Positions 16,485 to 25,579 of a stretch of DNA of 64,000 nucleotides are shown here, one piece after another (positions within the stretch are counted from its first letter, which is position 1; every line of letters begins with the position of its first letter). Source of the DNA: Pseudomonas palleroniana (lineage in GTDB: Bacteria; Pseudomonadota; Gammaproteobacteria; Pseudomonadales; Pseudomonadaceae); the NCBI RefSeq assembly GCF_003031675.1, contig NZ_PYWX01000019.1:55652-119651 (forward strand). Direction: 5' to 3'. The position numbers were made by a program, and so were the translations under genes. The notes beneath the pieces were generated by a model, which was not told the DNA's origin, searched no databases, and saw nothing but the letters and a program-made list of their open reading frames with translations.

Positions 16485-17777
16485 TTACGGATTGCGCGTC
16501 ACCCGCCAAACGGTGTTGGCCAAGTCATCGGCGATGATCAGCGCACCTTTCGGGTCCACCGTCACGCCCACCGGGCGCCCCCGGGTCTTGCCGTCGTCGC
16601 CGCGAAAGCCGGTGGCGAAGTCGACAGGTTCGCCGGCTGGCTTGCCGTTGCTGAACGGCACGAAGATCACCTTGTAGCCCACCGGGTTGTCGCGGTTCCA
16701 ACTACCGTGTTCGCCGACGAACACGCCGTCGGCGAACTTCTCACCCATTGCGGGGATGGAGAAATCCACACCCAACGCTGCAACGTGGGAGCCCAGGCTG
16801 TAATCGGGTTTGACCGCCGCTGCCACTTTCGCCGGGTTCTGCGGCTGTGCGCGGCTGTCGACGTTCTGGCCCCAGTAACTGTAGGGCCAACCGTAGAAGG
16901 CACCCTCGCGCACCGAAGTCAGGTAATCCGGCACCAGGTCGGGGCCGAGTTCATCGCGCTCGTTGACCACTGTCCACAGTTGGCCGGTGCCCGGCTGCAC
17001 CTTCAGCGCCGTCGGGTTGCGCAGGCCGGTGGCATAGGGTTTGTGCGCGCCGGTGGCGGCATCGATCTGCCAGACCATCGCCCGGTCGATCTCCACTTCC
17101 ATGCCACGCTCGGTAATGTTGCTGTTGGAGCCGATGCCCACGTAGAGCTGGCGCCCGTCGGCGCTCACGGCCAGGGACTTGGTCCAGTGGTGGTTGATCT
17201 GCGCCGGCAGGTCAGTGACTTTGACGGGGGGCGCGCTGGCTTTGGTCTGGCCATCGGTGTAGTCAAAGCGCACCAGCGCGTCTTGGTTGGCCACGTAGAG
17301 TTTGCCGTCGGCGAAGGCCAGGCCATAGGGGGCGTTGAGATTGTCGGCAAACACGGTTTTCAGCTCATAAGTGCCGTCACCGTCGGTATCGCGCAACAGG
17401 GTCAGGCGGTTGCCGCCTTTGACCTGGGTATTGCCCTGGGCCTTGATCACACTGGCAATCACGTCTTTGGGCTTGAGCTTGGCCGCGCTGCCGCCACGGC
17501 CTTCGGCGACCAGAATGTCGCCGTTGGGCAGTACCAGGGTTTGACGCGGGATGGCCAGGCCGGTGGCGATGGCGGTGACACTGTAGCCTTCGGGCACTTT
17601 GGGTTTTTGCGAACCCCAGGGCGTGGGTTCGGCAATTTTCATGCTCGGCAACAGGCTGCTTTGCTGCTCCGGCAGCTTGGGGTCAGGGCCGTGAGGTTGC
17701 GGTCTATCTGCTTCGCCGCCACAAGCACTGAGCAACAGCGCTGCGCTTAACAGGGTCAGGGTGTGGGCAGTCTTCAT
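16485..17777 (-). CDS. Lipoprotein PQQ-type sugar (sorbosone) dehydrogenase family protein
   Basis: A 430-residue protein with a lipoprotein signal (LLSAALLLSAC, lipobox Cys about residue 19). The rest is a six-bladed beta-propeller of the soluble glucose/sorbosone dehydrogenase family. It carries NAPYGLAFADGKLYVANQ, GLRNPTALKVQPGTGQLWTVVNERDELG, FVGEHGSWNRDNPVGYKV and RGRPVGVTVDPKGALIIADD. Relatives use PQQ and Ca2+ to oxidise aldoses in the periplasm. The start at 17777 has GGAGGTGCCC upstream and shares ATGA with the end of the DUF2231 gene. Confidence 0.85.
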   Translation of the reverse strand: MKTAHTLTLLSAALLLSACGGEADRPQPHGPDPKLPEQQSSLLPSMKIAEPTPWGSQKPKVPEGYSVTAIATGLAIPRQTLVLPNGDILVAEGRGGSAAKLKPKDVIASVIKAQGNTQVKGGNRLTLLRDTDGDGTYELKTVFADNLNAPYGLAFADGKLYVANQDALVRFDYTDGQTKASAPPVKVTDLPAQINHHWTKSLAVSADGRQLYVGIGSNSNITERGMEVEIDRAMVWQIDAATGAHKPYATGLRNPTALKVQPGTGQLWTVVNERDELGPDLVPDYLTSVREGAFYGWPYSYWGQNVDSRAQPQNPAKVAAAVKPDYSLGSHVAALGVDFSIPAMGEKFADGVFVGEHGSWNRDNPVGYKVIFVPFSNGKPAGEPVDFATGFRGDDGKTRGRPVGVTVDPKGALIIADDLANTVWRVTRNP

Positions 17778-18187
17778 TGGGCACCTCCCGAGCGCAGGCC
17801 GGTCCAGGTGGCGGCCAGCGTCAGCAGCGTCACGATCACCGACAGGACCAGCCCGGCAGGCATGGCGGCGTAGGCGTCTTTGGCGTGCTGGAACGCGTTG
17901 ATCAGGCCCAGCACCCAGGTTGCCACGAGCAATAGCACGTAGACGGTCGGTTGCCCGGCTTTGTGTTCGGTACGCAGCAGGTTGATCAGTGCGCACAACA
18001 GCGCAAGACCACAAAACACCAGCGCGCCGGCGATCAGCCATGAGGCGAAGTTGGCCCACTGAATCTGGTAGGTCTGGGTGTAGGCGATATCACTGAGCAG
18101 GGCACCCAGAAACAACGGCACGGTACCGGCGAGCAGCGTCGTGTGCAGCGGCCCGGGGGCGTAGCGATAGGCGGGTAGGGTGGTCAT
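17774..18187 (-). CDS. DUF2231 family membrane protein
   Basis: A 137-residue protein with four predicted transmembrane helices and a short N-terminal LPAYRYAPGPLHTTLLAGTVPLFLGALLSD-like segment (positions about 4-33) typical of DUF2231. The family is uncharacterised, though members often sit beside periplasmic redox enzymes. Here the stop overlaps the start of the sugar dehydrogenase by four bases. It may therefore pass electrons or anchor that enzyme, which is inference. Confidence 0.75.
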   Translation of the reverse strand: MTTLPAYRYAPGPLHTTLLAGTVPLFLGALLSDIAYTQTYQIQWANFASWLIAGALVFCGLALLCALINLLRTEHKAGQPTVYVLLLVATWVLGLINAFQHAKDAYAAMPAGLVLSVIVTLLTLAATWTGLRSGGAQ

Positions 18188-18310
18188 GGGATGGCGGCTC
18201 CTTGTTATACAACGCCCCTGGAATCGGGGCAGCGCATAGGAAAGGAGCCCTGCGTTTGTCAGATAGTTCAGTGTATTTCGTATCGAAAGAATGACGGCAC
18301 AGTGCCCGCG

Positions 18311-20251
18311 CTAGGACTTGAAGCGCCCGACCAGGCCATTCAGTTCCGCCGACAGGTTCGACAACCGCCCCGAATCATCCTGCGCCGAGTGGGCCAGGGT
18401 CTCGACTAAACGTGCCTCGTCATAGATCTGTTGGATATGCCGATTGATCTCCTCCGCCACACTGTGTTGCTCTTCGGCGGCGGCGGAAATCTGCAGGTTC
18501 TGGTCGCGGATCTCATTGACCGACAACTGAATGCCTTCAAAGCTGTCGCGCGCGCTCTCGATGGACGACACACTGGCCCGGGACAGGTCCAGGCAACTGC
18601 TCATCTTCTGCGTGACTTCCTCGGTCTTGCTGCCAAGGGTGCCGAGCAGGCTTTCTATCTCGCCGGTGGAGTCGGACGTGCGCTTGGCCAGCGCGCGTAC
18701 TTCATCCGCCACCACCGCAAACCCCCGGCCTTGATCACCGGCCCGGGCGGCTTCGATGGCGGCGTTGAGGGCCAGCAGGTTGGTCTGTTCGGCAATGGCG
18801 CGGATGGTGCCGAGGATCTGGTTGATGCTGCGGCTGCCGGCTTCGAGTTCGACCATCGCCTGGGATGACTCGGTCAAGCGGCGACCCAGGCGGTTGACGT
18901 TATCGGTGGTCACCTCGATCTGCTGCTTGCCTTCGGCCACCCGGCGATGGCCGTTCTCGGCGGATTCCGCCGCGCCACTGCATGAGCGCGCGACTTCGTT
19001 GGCGGTGGCAACCATTTCGTTGAACGCCGTGGACACCAACTCCACGGCTTCACGCTGGCGCCCGGCCGCTTCGTTCATGTTGTGCGCCACTTCGCTGTTG
19101 ACCTTGGACGCGTCGTGCAAGTTGGTCGAAGCCGCACCGATATGCTGGATCAGTTGCCGGATCGCGGCGAGAAACTTGTTGAACCAGCCGGCCAGCTCGG
19201 CGGTTTCATCCTTGCCCTGCACCTGCAACTCATGGCGCAGGTCACCTTCGCCCTGGGCGATCGACTGCAAACCGGTGCTGACCTGGCCAATGGGCTTGAC
19301 GATCACCTTGGAAAACGCCGCGGCAATCAGCCCGAAGATCAGCACCAGCACCGCCACGATCACGGCGGTCAGGTAGGTCATGCGCGTGGCGGCTGCCATC
19401 ACTTCGTTGTATTCGATCAAGCCCACATAACGCCAGCCGAGGCCCGGGGAGGTCCAGACGTTGGCCATGTAACGCACGCCGTCGATCACCACCTCGGTGG
19501 AACCCTGGGGCGTATCGGCCAACTGCGCATAAGGGGCGCCGAGGTCCTTGAGCGGCTTGAAGTTGTGCGCCGCATTGCGTGGGTCGACCAGCACCACGCC
19601 GTCCTCGATCAGCATCACATAGCCGCTTTCACCCAGCTTGATGCTCTTGAGCAATTCGGTGAGGTTCTTCAGCGACACACTGACCACGAACACCCCCTTG
19701 GGCTTGCCGGTGTTATCCAGCAACGCCCGTGCGGTGCCCACCAGGGCGACGTCATCCTTGTCGTAATAGTAAGCCGGGGTGCGCACGGTCTTGCCGGGGC
19801 TGGCCATCGCCGCCTTGTACCAGGGGCGAGTGCGCGGATCGTATTTGGCCAGTTGCGGGTCATCCGGCCATTTGGCGTAGGTGCCGTCTTCCAGGCCGAT
19901 GGACAGGATCGCCGCCGACGGATGCGTCGAACCGAAACGCGCAAACTGCTCAATCACCTGCTGGGCCTGCGCCGGCATCGGCTGGCTGGGGGCATTGGCG
20001 GACTGGTAGTCTTTCAGCGTGTTCACGGAAGTGTATACAGGATCGGCGGCCATTTGATCGACGTTCTGCACCGTGCCATCGAAGAACTGCCGAATGTTGC
20101 CGTCGATCTGGCGGATCTCACGGGTGCTGCCATCAATGAACTGCTCGACCGCCTGAGTGCGCGTATTCATCACGGAGATCACCGCAACCAGGCTTACCGG
20201 GATAAAAGCGACGGATACGAAAGCAAGCACCAGCTTATTTTTTATTTTCAT
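18311..20251 (-). CDS. Methyl-accepting chemotaxis protein with dCache sensor
   Basis: A 646-residue receptor. TM1 is about 10-30, and residues 35-275 form a periplasmic dCache domain ([16 protein letters not shown], then [20 protein letters not shown]). TM2 is about 285-310, followed by a HAMP domain and the signalling domain with the conserved hairpin [32 protein letters not shown] (two parts). DPRxRPWY is the usual dCache ligand-loop mark. The ligand cannot be read from sequence, and no pentapeptide CheR tether is present. A FliA-like promoter lies about 80 bases upstream, which fits co-expression with motility genes. Confidence 0.92.
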   Translation of the reverse strand: MKIKNKLVLAFVSVAFIPVSLVAVISVMNTRTQAVEQFIDGSTREIRQIDGNIRQFFDGTVQNVDQMAADPVYTSVNTLKDYQSANAPSQPMPAQAQQVIEQFARFGSTHPSAAILSIGLEDGTYAKWPDDPQLAKYDPRTRPWYKAAMASPGKTVRTPAYYYDKDDVALVGTARALLDNTGKPKGVFVVSVSLKNLTELLKSIKLGESGYVMLIEDGVVLVDPRNAAHNFKPLKDLGAPYAQLADTPQGSTEVVIDGVRYMANVWTSPGLGWRYVGLIEYNEVMAAATRMTYLTAVIVAVLVLIFGLIAAAFSKVIVKPIGQVSTGLQSIAQGEGDLRHELQVQGKDETAELAGWFNKFLAAIRQLIQHIGAASTNLHDASKVNSEVAHNMNEAAGRQREAVELVSTAFNEMVATANEVARSCSGAAESAENGHRRVAEGKQQIEVTTDNVNRLGRRLTESSQAMVELEAGSRSINQILGTIRAIAEQTNLLALNAAIEAARAGDQGRGFAVVADEVRALAKRTSDSTGEIESLLGTLGSKTEEVTQKMSSCLDLSRASVSSIESARDSFEGIQLSVNEIRDQNLQISAAAEEQHSVAEEINRHIQQIYDEARLVETLAHSAQDDSGRLSNLSAELNGLVGRFKS

Positions 20252-20328
20252 CGGGACGACCATCAGCGGGGAGGGCGGCCAAATCACCCTTCCCCAAACT
20301 GTGGGTAGGCGATTTGATATCACTGTCT

Positions 20329-20356
20329 GTTTCGGCTCGATGTGGATAAAGCTTTA
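20329..20356 (-). promoter_or_regulatory. Candidate FliA (sigma-28) promoter of the MCP gene
   Basis: On the minus strand TAAA (20356-20353) and GCCGAAAC (20336-20329) are separated by 16 bases. The consensus is TAAA-N15-GCCGATAA, so the match is good with one extra spacer base and one change in the -10. It lies about 80 bases before the MCP start. Confidence 0.55.
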
Positions 20357-20468
20357 GCGGTATTTTGTGTACAACAAGGAATAATTTTGTTCTGAAAAAT
20401 CGGCTCGATAAGCGTTGTGCAAAGCAGCGATGCGCCGATGCACTTGCATCCGACTCCGACCGACCTTG

Positions 20469-21029
20469 TCAGCAGTGAGCCAGTAATTGAGTCGTCTCGG
20501 CGATCCTGGCGTAATCCATCGCCAGGTTACTCAGCGACAGAGCATGCACGTCCTCGGCCGGCCAGAGGTGGCCGCGCAAGTCGGTTTGATCAAAGGTGTA
20601 GCAAGCATCCTCGACGACGATGACATCGAAGCCCAGGTTACCGCCGGATCGCGCGGTGGCTTCGACAGAGTTGTTGGTAATCACCCCAGCAATCACCAAT
20701 TGCTGGATCGAGCGCATGTGCAGCCAACGCTCCAGGCCGGTTGCAGTGAAGGCATCGGGAACGTTTTTTTCCACGACATGCTCATGTTGGAGCGGTGCCA
20801 GCGCGGCCTGGAATTCGCAGCCCGACTGGCCGGGCCAGAACACCGAGCCAGGGCTGCGGGAAATATGCCGGACATGCACGACGGGGCGCCGGGACTGCCG
20901 CCACGCGCTGAGCAGGTGCTGTATGTGCAATTCGGCGTGCGGGTTATTGCGTCGCCCAAGCTTGGCGTCATTCATGCCCTGTTGCATGTCGATGATCATC
21001 AATGCCGCGTTTGTCGCTAACGGTTCCAT
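20469..21029 (-). CDS. Isochorismatase-superfamily cysteine hydrolase homologue with Ser at the nucleophile position
   Basis: A 186-residue protein with the fold and motifs of cysteine hydrolases. Asp14 is in IIDMQQG, Lys88 is in VVEKNVPDAF, and the nucleophile loop is GVITNNSVEATAR. In nicotinamidase-like enzymes this loop is GVxTxxCV, but here Ser121 replaces the Cys. I recall a subfamily with TNNSVEAT, so the change may be ancient rather than a mutation. The protein might be a serine-based amidase or hydrolase, or non-catalytic. The start has AAGGGATATGCC upstream. Confidence 0.75.
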   Translation of the reverse strand: MEPLATNAALMIIDMQQGMNDAKLGRRNNPHAELHIQHLLSAWRQSRRPVVHVRHISRSPGSVFWPGQSGCEFQAALAPLQHEHVVEKNVPDAFTATGLERWLHMRSIQQLVIAGVITNNSVEATARSGGNLGFDVIVVEDACYTFDQTDLRGHLWPAEDVHALSLSNLAMDYARIAETTQLLAHC

Positions 21030-21152
21030 GGCATATCCCTTCAATGGAGTGGAGCGAAACATATCAGCGATTGCGCAAATCCAGACAGGGATTTGTTCGA
21101 AAGCACCCGGCATTGTCTTTACACTGCGATCGCCATCCCGAGTTGAGATCCT

Positions 21153-21665
21153 ATGCCTGCCCACATCCGCTTCGCGCATCGAGAGGACGCGCCTTTGTTA
21201 CCCGCCATTGAGCGGTCTGCTGCCCAGGTGTTCCGTGAGATCGACGGGTTGGGCGGGTTGGCGGACAGCGCCACCCTGACGGTCGAGCGTCATCAGCAAC
21301 TGATCGCTTTATCGACCTGTTGGGTGGTGGTCGACGCCAACGATCAGCTTCAAGGCTTCCTCAGCGCAGAACCCCAGGATGGCGTTTTACATATCCATGA
21401 GATGTCAGTTGCGCAAGCCGTCCAGGGCCAGGGCTGGGGGCGCAAGCTGCTGGAGACCGCCAAGGACTATGCCCAATCAAATGCATTGCGTGCGGTGACG
21501 CTGACCACGTTCAAGCACGTGCCGTGGAACGCTCCGTTCTACACACGACTGGGGTTCAAACCCGAAACGGACCCGCGTCTGGCGCAAATCCTGGCGGATG
21601 AATATGCCCACGGGTTTGAGCCTGGCAGCCGCTGCGCGATGTCGTGGAGCATCAGCCTTGGTTGA
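21153..21665 (+). CDS. GNAT family N-acetyltransferase
   Basis: A 170-residue GNAT. The acetyl-CoA loop is QAVQGQGWGRKLLETAKDYA, followed by VTLTTFKHVPWNAPFYTRLGF. The WNAPFY motif is common in amino-group acetyltransferases of small molecules. The substrate is unknown. Its 3' end overlaps the convergent TetR gene by 14 bases. Confidence 0.85.
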   Translation: MPAHIRFAHREDAPLLPAIERSAAQVFREIDGLGGLADSATLTVERHQQLIALSTCWVVVDANDQLQGFLSAEPQDGVLHIHEMSVAQAVQGQGWGRKLLETAKDYAQSNALRAVTLTTFKHVPWNAPFYTRLGFKPETDPRLAQILADEYAHGFEPGSRCAMSWSISLG

Positions 21666-22284
21666 GCGTATTCACATAAGCATGAAACATGTCCGCCATG
21701 CCGTCCGCGTAAACCGCAATCGCTGCCGGCGTACGCGGGCTGCCTGAAAAGTCCTTGCCCACCGAACTGAGGGTCGTGAGGATCAGGTCGCACGCCAGGG
21801 CGCGGGATTCGTCGCGTACCTCGGGCAGCAGTTCCAGCATGAAACGCTGGAACGCCTGGCGACCTGCCGCGCGCACTTGCACGGCTTCAGGCGCATCCCG
21901 ATACAGTGGCGCTGCGTCGTGCAGAGCCCCGCGCATCTGCGCTTCCTCGCACTCGGAGTGGATGAAGGCATGCACCAGGGTCCGTAGACGCGTCAGTGGT
22001 GGCTCGTCGGCAGCGTCGAGGATGTCACACAGCATTTGCGTGGTCTGTTGCCACTCATCACTTTGCAGTCGAAACAGAATCGACGCCTTGTTGGGAAAGT
22101 ACTGATACACCGAGCCCACACTCACACCGGCCTTTTCCGCCACCCGCGCGGTGGTGAAACGGGTGGCACCTTCTTTGGCCAAAACCTGAGTAGCGGCCTG
22201 CAGGATAGCCGCCACCAGTTCGGTGGAACGGGCCTGTTGCGGTTGCTTGCGCGAGGAAATACGCGGGGTCTGGCGGGTGGTCAT
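21652..22284 (-). CDS. TetR/AcrR-family repressor
   Basis: A 210-residue regulator. The HTH spans about 20-65 (ILQAATQVLAKEGATRFTTA, then VAEKAGVSVGSVYQYFPNKASIL). The C-terminal half is the variable ligand-binding domain. It is divergent from the methyltransferase at 22396. A near-perfect 20-base palindrome lies in the space between, so it most likely represses both genes. The ATG at 22284 has GGAGCTCTCC upstream. Confidence 0.9.
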   Translation of the reverse strand: MTTRQTPRISSRKQPQQARSTELVAAILQAATQVLAKEGATRFTTARVAEKAGVSVGSVYQYFPNKASILFRLQSDEWQQTTQMLCDILDAADEPPLTRLRTLVHAFIHSECEEAQMRGALHDAAPLYRDAPEAVQVRAAGRQAFQRFMLELLPEVRDESRALACDLILTTLSSVGKDFSGSPRTPAAIAVYADGMADMFHAYVNTLNQG

Positions 22285-22347
22285 GGAGAGCTCCGGCTGC
22301 TGGGCCAATGCGAATAGCGAAGACGATGAATCACTCGCATACTTTTA

Positions 22348-22367
22348 ATGCGACGAATTAGTCGCAT
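22348..22367. promoter_or_regulatory. Candidate TetR operator ATGCGACGAATTAGTCGCAT
   Basis: A palindrome with 7-bp arms ATGCGAC/GTCGCAT around an AATT core. It lies between the divergent TetR and methyltransferase genes, about 64 and 29 bases from their starts. The location and symmetry are typical of TetR-family operators. Confidence 0.6.
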
Positions 22368-22395
22368 CCTAGCCCCAACCTGACGGAAAGCAACC

Positions 22396-23052
22396 ATGAC
22401 GACCCTCACCACCGCGCCATTGGCGCCGCTGATCGAACGCCTCTACACCCAAGCCAGTGCGGCCACCAGCCCGATCATCGACAGCGTCTCCCGCGAAGAG
22501 CGCGACCGCCTGATGCACAGTAAAACCGAATACCTGGCGCTCTACACAATGCTCAAGGACCTGTGGCTGCCGGTCTCCCGCGACACCGGCAACCTGCTTT
22601 ACATGCTCGCCCGCAGCAGCCGGGCACGGGCCATCGTCGAGTTCGGCACCTCGTTCGGCCTGTCCACGCTGTTCCTGGCTGCCGCCTTGCGCGACAACGG
22701 CGGCGGAGTGCTGGTCGGCAGCGAATTCGAAGCGTCGAAGATCGCCCTGGCACGCGAGCATTTCATCGAAGGCGGGGTGAGCGACCTGATCGAAATCCGT
22801 GAAGGCGATGCACTGGTCACCCTGGCCACGGGGCTGCCGGAAACCGTCGACCTGTTGCTGCTCGACGGCGCCAAGTCGTTGTATGGCGATGTGCTGGGCC
22901 TGGTGGAAAAACACCTGCGGCCCGGTGCCCTAGTGGTGGCCGACAACACTGACTATTGCCCGGAGTACCTGGCGCATGTGCGTTCGGCGGATAACGGTTA
23001 CCTGTCCGTGCCCTTTGCCGATGACATCGAACTGTCGATCCGCCTGCGCTGA
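22396..23052 (+). CDS. Class I SAM-dependent O-methyltransferase family protein
   Basis: A 218-residue enzyme. The SAM motif I is VEFGTSFGLSTLFLA, the acidic motif II is VGSEFEASKIALA, and the post-motif region LLLLDGAKSLYGDVLGLVEKHL resembles caffeoyl-CoA-type methyltransferases. The acceptor is unknown. Control by the divergent TetR regulator suggests that the substrate or a toxic compound derepresses the gene. Confidence 0.85.
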   Translation: MTTLTTAPLAPLIERLYTQASAATSPIIDSVSREERDRLMHSKTEYLALYTMLKDLWLPVSRDTGNLLYMLARSSRARAIVEFGTSFGLSTLFLAAALRDNGGGVLVGSEFEASKIALAREHFIEGGVSDLIEIREGDALVTLATGLPETVDLLLLDGAKSLYGDVLGLVEKHLRPGALVVADNTDYCPEYLAHVRSADNGYLSVPFADDIELSIRLR

Positions 23053-23226
23053 CACTCCGCGCTGGCTGAACGCCAGCCGCACGGCCCGAAGATCATCCCG
23101 GTGGTGGGGTCCATCCACCGGCTTGACCCACCGATCAGCAGTTGATCGGCAAAACCCTGAAACTTCCCGGCGAAAATCCTCATAATAGCGGCCATTTTGT
23201 TTAGCTCGTTATTCTGGTGTGCCCGC

Positions 23227-25425
23227 ATGGAAATTAAGGTCAACTTTCTCGACAACCTTCGGCTTGAAGCCAAGTTCGATGACTTCACGGTGATTGCCGA
23301 TCAGCCGATCCGCTACAAAGGCGACGGTTCGGCACCGGGGCCATTCGATTACTTCCTGGCTTCGTCAGCGTTGTGCGCGGCGTACTTCGTCAAGCTTTAT
23401 TGCCAGACGCGCAATATTCCGACTGAGAATATTCGCCTGTCGCAGAATAATATTGTCGACCCGGAAAACCGCTACAACCAGATCTTCAAGATCCAGGTCG
23501 AGTTGCCGGCGGATATTTCCGACAAGGACCGCCAGGGCATCCTGCGTTCCATCGACCGTTGCACCGTGAAAAAAGTCGTACAGGCCGGCCCTGAATTCGT
23601 CATCGAAGAAGTGGACAACCTCGATGCCGATGCCCAGGCGTTGCTGATGCCCAACTCCACTTCCTCGACCGGCACCTACATTGCGGGCAAGGACCTGCCG
23701 CTGGAACAGACCATTGCCAACATGTCCGGCATTCTGGCCGGCCTGGGCATGAAGATTGAAATCGCTTCGTGGCGCAATATCGTGCCTAACGTGTGGTCGT
23801 TGCATATCCGCGACGCGCATTCGCCGATGTGCTTCACCAACGGCAAGGGTGCGACCAAAGAGGGCGCCTTGGCCTCGGCGTTGGGCGAGTTCATCGAGCG
23901 GCTCAACTGCAACTTCTTCTACAACGATCAGTTCTGGGGTGAGGAACTGGCCAACGCGCCCTTCGTGCATTACCCGGATGAGCGCTGGTTCCAGCCGGGC
24001 CCCAAGGATGAGCTGCCGCCGGAAATCCTCGACGCCTACTGCCTGAAGATCTACAACCGCGATGGCGAGCTGCGCGGTTCGCATCTGTTCGACACCAACT
24101 CGGGGAATGAAGAACGCGGCATTGTTTCGCTGCCTTTCGTACGCCAGTCCGACGGTGAAGTGGTGTACTTTCCGTCCAACTTGATCGAAAACCTTTACCT
24201 CAGCAACGGCATGAGCGCGGGTAACACCTTGGCTGAAGCGCAGGTTCAGTGCCTGTCGGAAATCTTCGAACGGGCGGTGAAGCGCGAAATCATTGAAGGC
24301 GAATTTGCGTTGCCGGACGTGCCTGTCGAGGTACTGGCCAAATACCCGAGCATTCTGGCGGGTATTCAAGGCCTGGAAGCCCAAGGCTTCCCGGTATTGG
24401 TCAAGGACGCGTCCTTGGGCGGTGAATTCCCAGTGATGTGTGTGACCTTGATGAACCCCCGCACCGGTGGCGTATTCGCCTCGTTCGGCGCGCACCCCAG
24501 CCTGGAAGTGGCGCTGGAACGCAGCCTGACCGAACTGCTGCAGGGCCGTAGCTTCGAGGGCTTGAATGACCTGCCGCAGCCAACGTTCGAAGGCCACGCG
24601 GTGACCGAGCCGAACAACTTCGTCGAGCATTTCATCGATTCCAGTGGCGTGGTTTCGTGGCGCTTCTTCAGTGCCCAGTCGGATTATGAATTCGTCGAGT
24701 GGGACTTCTCGGGCCATGGCGAAGACTCCAACGCCCAGGAAGCCGCGACCCTGTTCGGGATTCTCGAAGGCATGGGCAAAGAGTCCTATATGGCGGTGTA
24801 CGAACACCTCGGTGCCACCGCGTGCCGCATCCTGGTGCCGGACTACTCGGAAATCTACCCGGTGGACGACCTGATCTGGGACAACACCAACAAGGCGCTG
24901 TTTTTCCGCGAGGACATCCTCAACCTGCACCGTCTCAGCGATGACGAACTGAAGGGGCTGGCCGAGCGCCTGGTGGAAAGCGAACTGGATGACTACACCG
25001 ACATCACCACCTTGATCGGCATCGAGTTCGACGACAACACCGCGTGGGGGCAACTGACCATCCTGGAGTTGAAACTGCTGATTTATCTCGCCTTGCAGCA
25101 ATATGAAGAGGCGAAAGAGTGCGTGGAGATGTTCTTGCAGTACAACGACAACACTGTCGACCGCGGGCTGTTTTACCAGGGGGTGAATGCGGTGCTGGAG
25201 ATGCATCTGGATGAAGACCTGGAGCTGCAGGACTACGAGGCCAACTTCCGCCGGATGTTCGGTAATGAGCGTATGGACGCAGTGATTGGCTCGGTCAACG
25301 GCACGTTGCGGTTTTACGGCTTGACGCCGACCAGCATGAAGCTGGAAGGGTTGGACCGGCATCTGCGCTTGATCGACAGCTACAAGAAACTGCACGCGGC
25401 GCGGGCCAACATCACCTCAGCCTGA
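23227..25425 (+). CDS. OsmC-YcaO fusion protein (RimO beta-methylthiolation accessory type)
   Basis: A 732-residue protein. Residues 1-140 form an OsmC-like domain that keeps both family cysteines (about Cys50 in SSALCAAY and Cys112 in RCTVKKV). From about residue 146 the protein matches E. coli YcaO across its full length as I recall it (GKDLPLEQTI, NVWSLHIRDAHSPMCFTNGKGATK, LGEFIERLNCNFFY, LSNGMSAGNT). E. coli YcaO supports RimO in methylthiolation of ribosomal protein S12. YcaO domains can use ATP to activate amides. An OsmC fusion at the N-terminus is known in gamma-proteobacteria. Any peroxidase activity of this part has not been shown. Confidence 0.88.
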   Translation: MEIKVNFLDNLRLEAKFDDFTVIADQPIRYKGDGSAPGPFDYFLASSALCAAYFVKLYCQTRNIPTENIRLSQNNIVDPENRYNQIFKIQVELPADISDKDRQGILRSIDRCTVKKVVQAGPEFVIEEVDNLDADAQALLMPNSTSSTGTYIAGKDLPLEQTIANMSGILAGLGMKIEIASWRNIVPNVWSLHIRDAHSPMCFTNGKGATKEGALASALGEFIERLNCNFFYNDQFWGEELANAPFVHYPDERWFQPGPKDELPPEILDAYCLKIYNRDGELRGSHLFDTNSGNEERGIVSLPFVRQSDGEVVYFPSNLIENLYLSNGMSAGNTLAEAQVQCLSEIFERAVKREIIEGEFALPDVPVEVLAKYPSILAGIQGLEAQGFPVLVKDASLGGEFPVMCVTLMNPRTGGVFASFGAHPSLEVALERSLTELLQGRSFEGLNDLPQPTFEGHAVTEPNNFVEHFIDSSGVVSWRFFSAQSDYEFVEWDFSGHGEDSNAQEAATLFGILEGMGKESYMAVYEHLGATACRILVPDYSEIYPVDDLIWDNTNKALFFREDILNLHRLSDDELKGLAERLVESELDDYTDITTLIGIEFDDNTAWGQLTILELKLLIYLALQQYEEAKECVEMFLQYNDNTVDRGLFYQGVNAVLEMHLDEDLELQDYEANFRRMFGNERMDAVIGSVNGTLRFYGLTPTSMKLEGLDRHLRLIDSYKKLHAARANITSA

Positions 25426-25431
25426 CGCCTT

Positions 25432-25565
25432 TGTAGTGAGCGGGCTTGCCCCGCGCTGGGGGGCGAAGCCGCCCCAACAAGGACGCCGCAGTTTTTCAGG
25501 AAGACCGAGGCGCCTGGATTTGGGGCGGCTACGCCCCCCAGCGCGGGACAAGCCCGCTCACTACA
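25432..25565. repeat. REPIN: inverted REP pair (TGTAGTGAGCGGGCTTGCCC family), copy A
   Basis: A 134-base unit beginning TGTAGTGAGCGGGCTTGCCC and ending with the inverted copy at CCGCTCACTACA. The inner parts also mirror each other. A second unit of exactly the same length and largely the same spacer lies at 50600-50733. It sits between the convergent ends of the OsmC-YcaO and cystathionine enzyme genes. Confidence 0.9.
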
Positions 25566-25579
25566 GCCATTCGGGGTGT

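Noticed and set aside
18188..18310. Possible small RNA or terminator between DUF2231 gene and chemoreceptor
   Set aside because: No stable stem with a U-tract and no tRNA- or sRNA-like features were seen.
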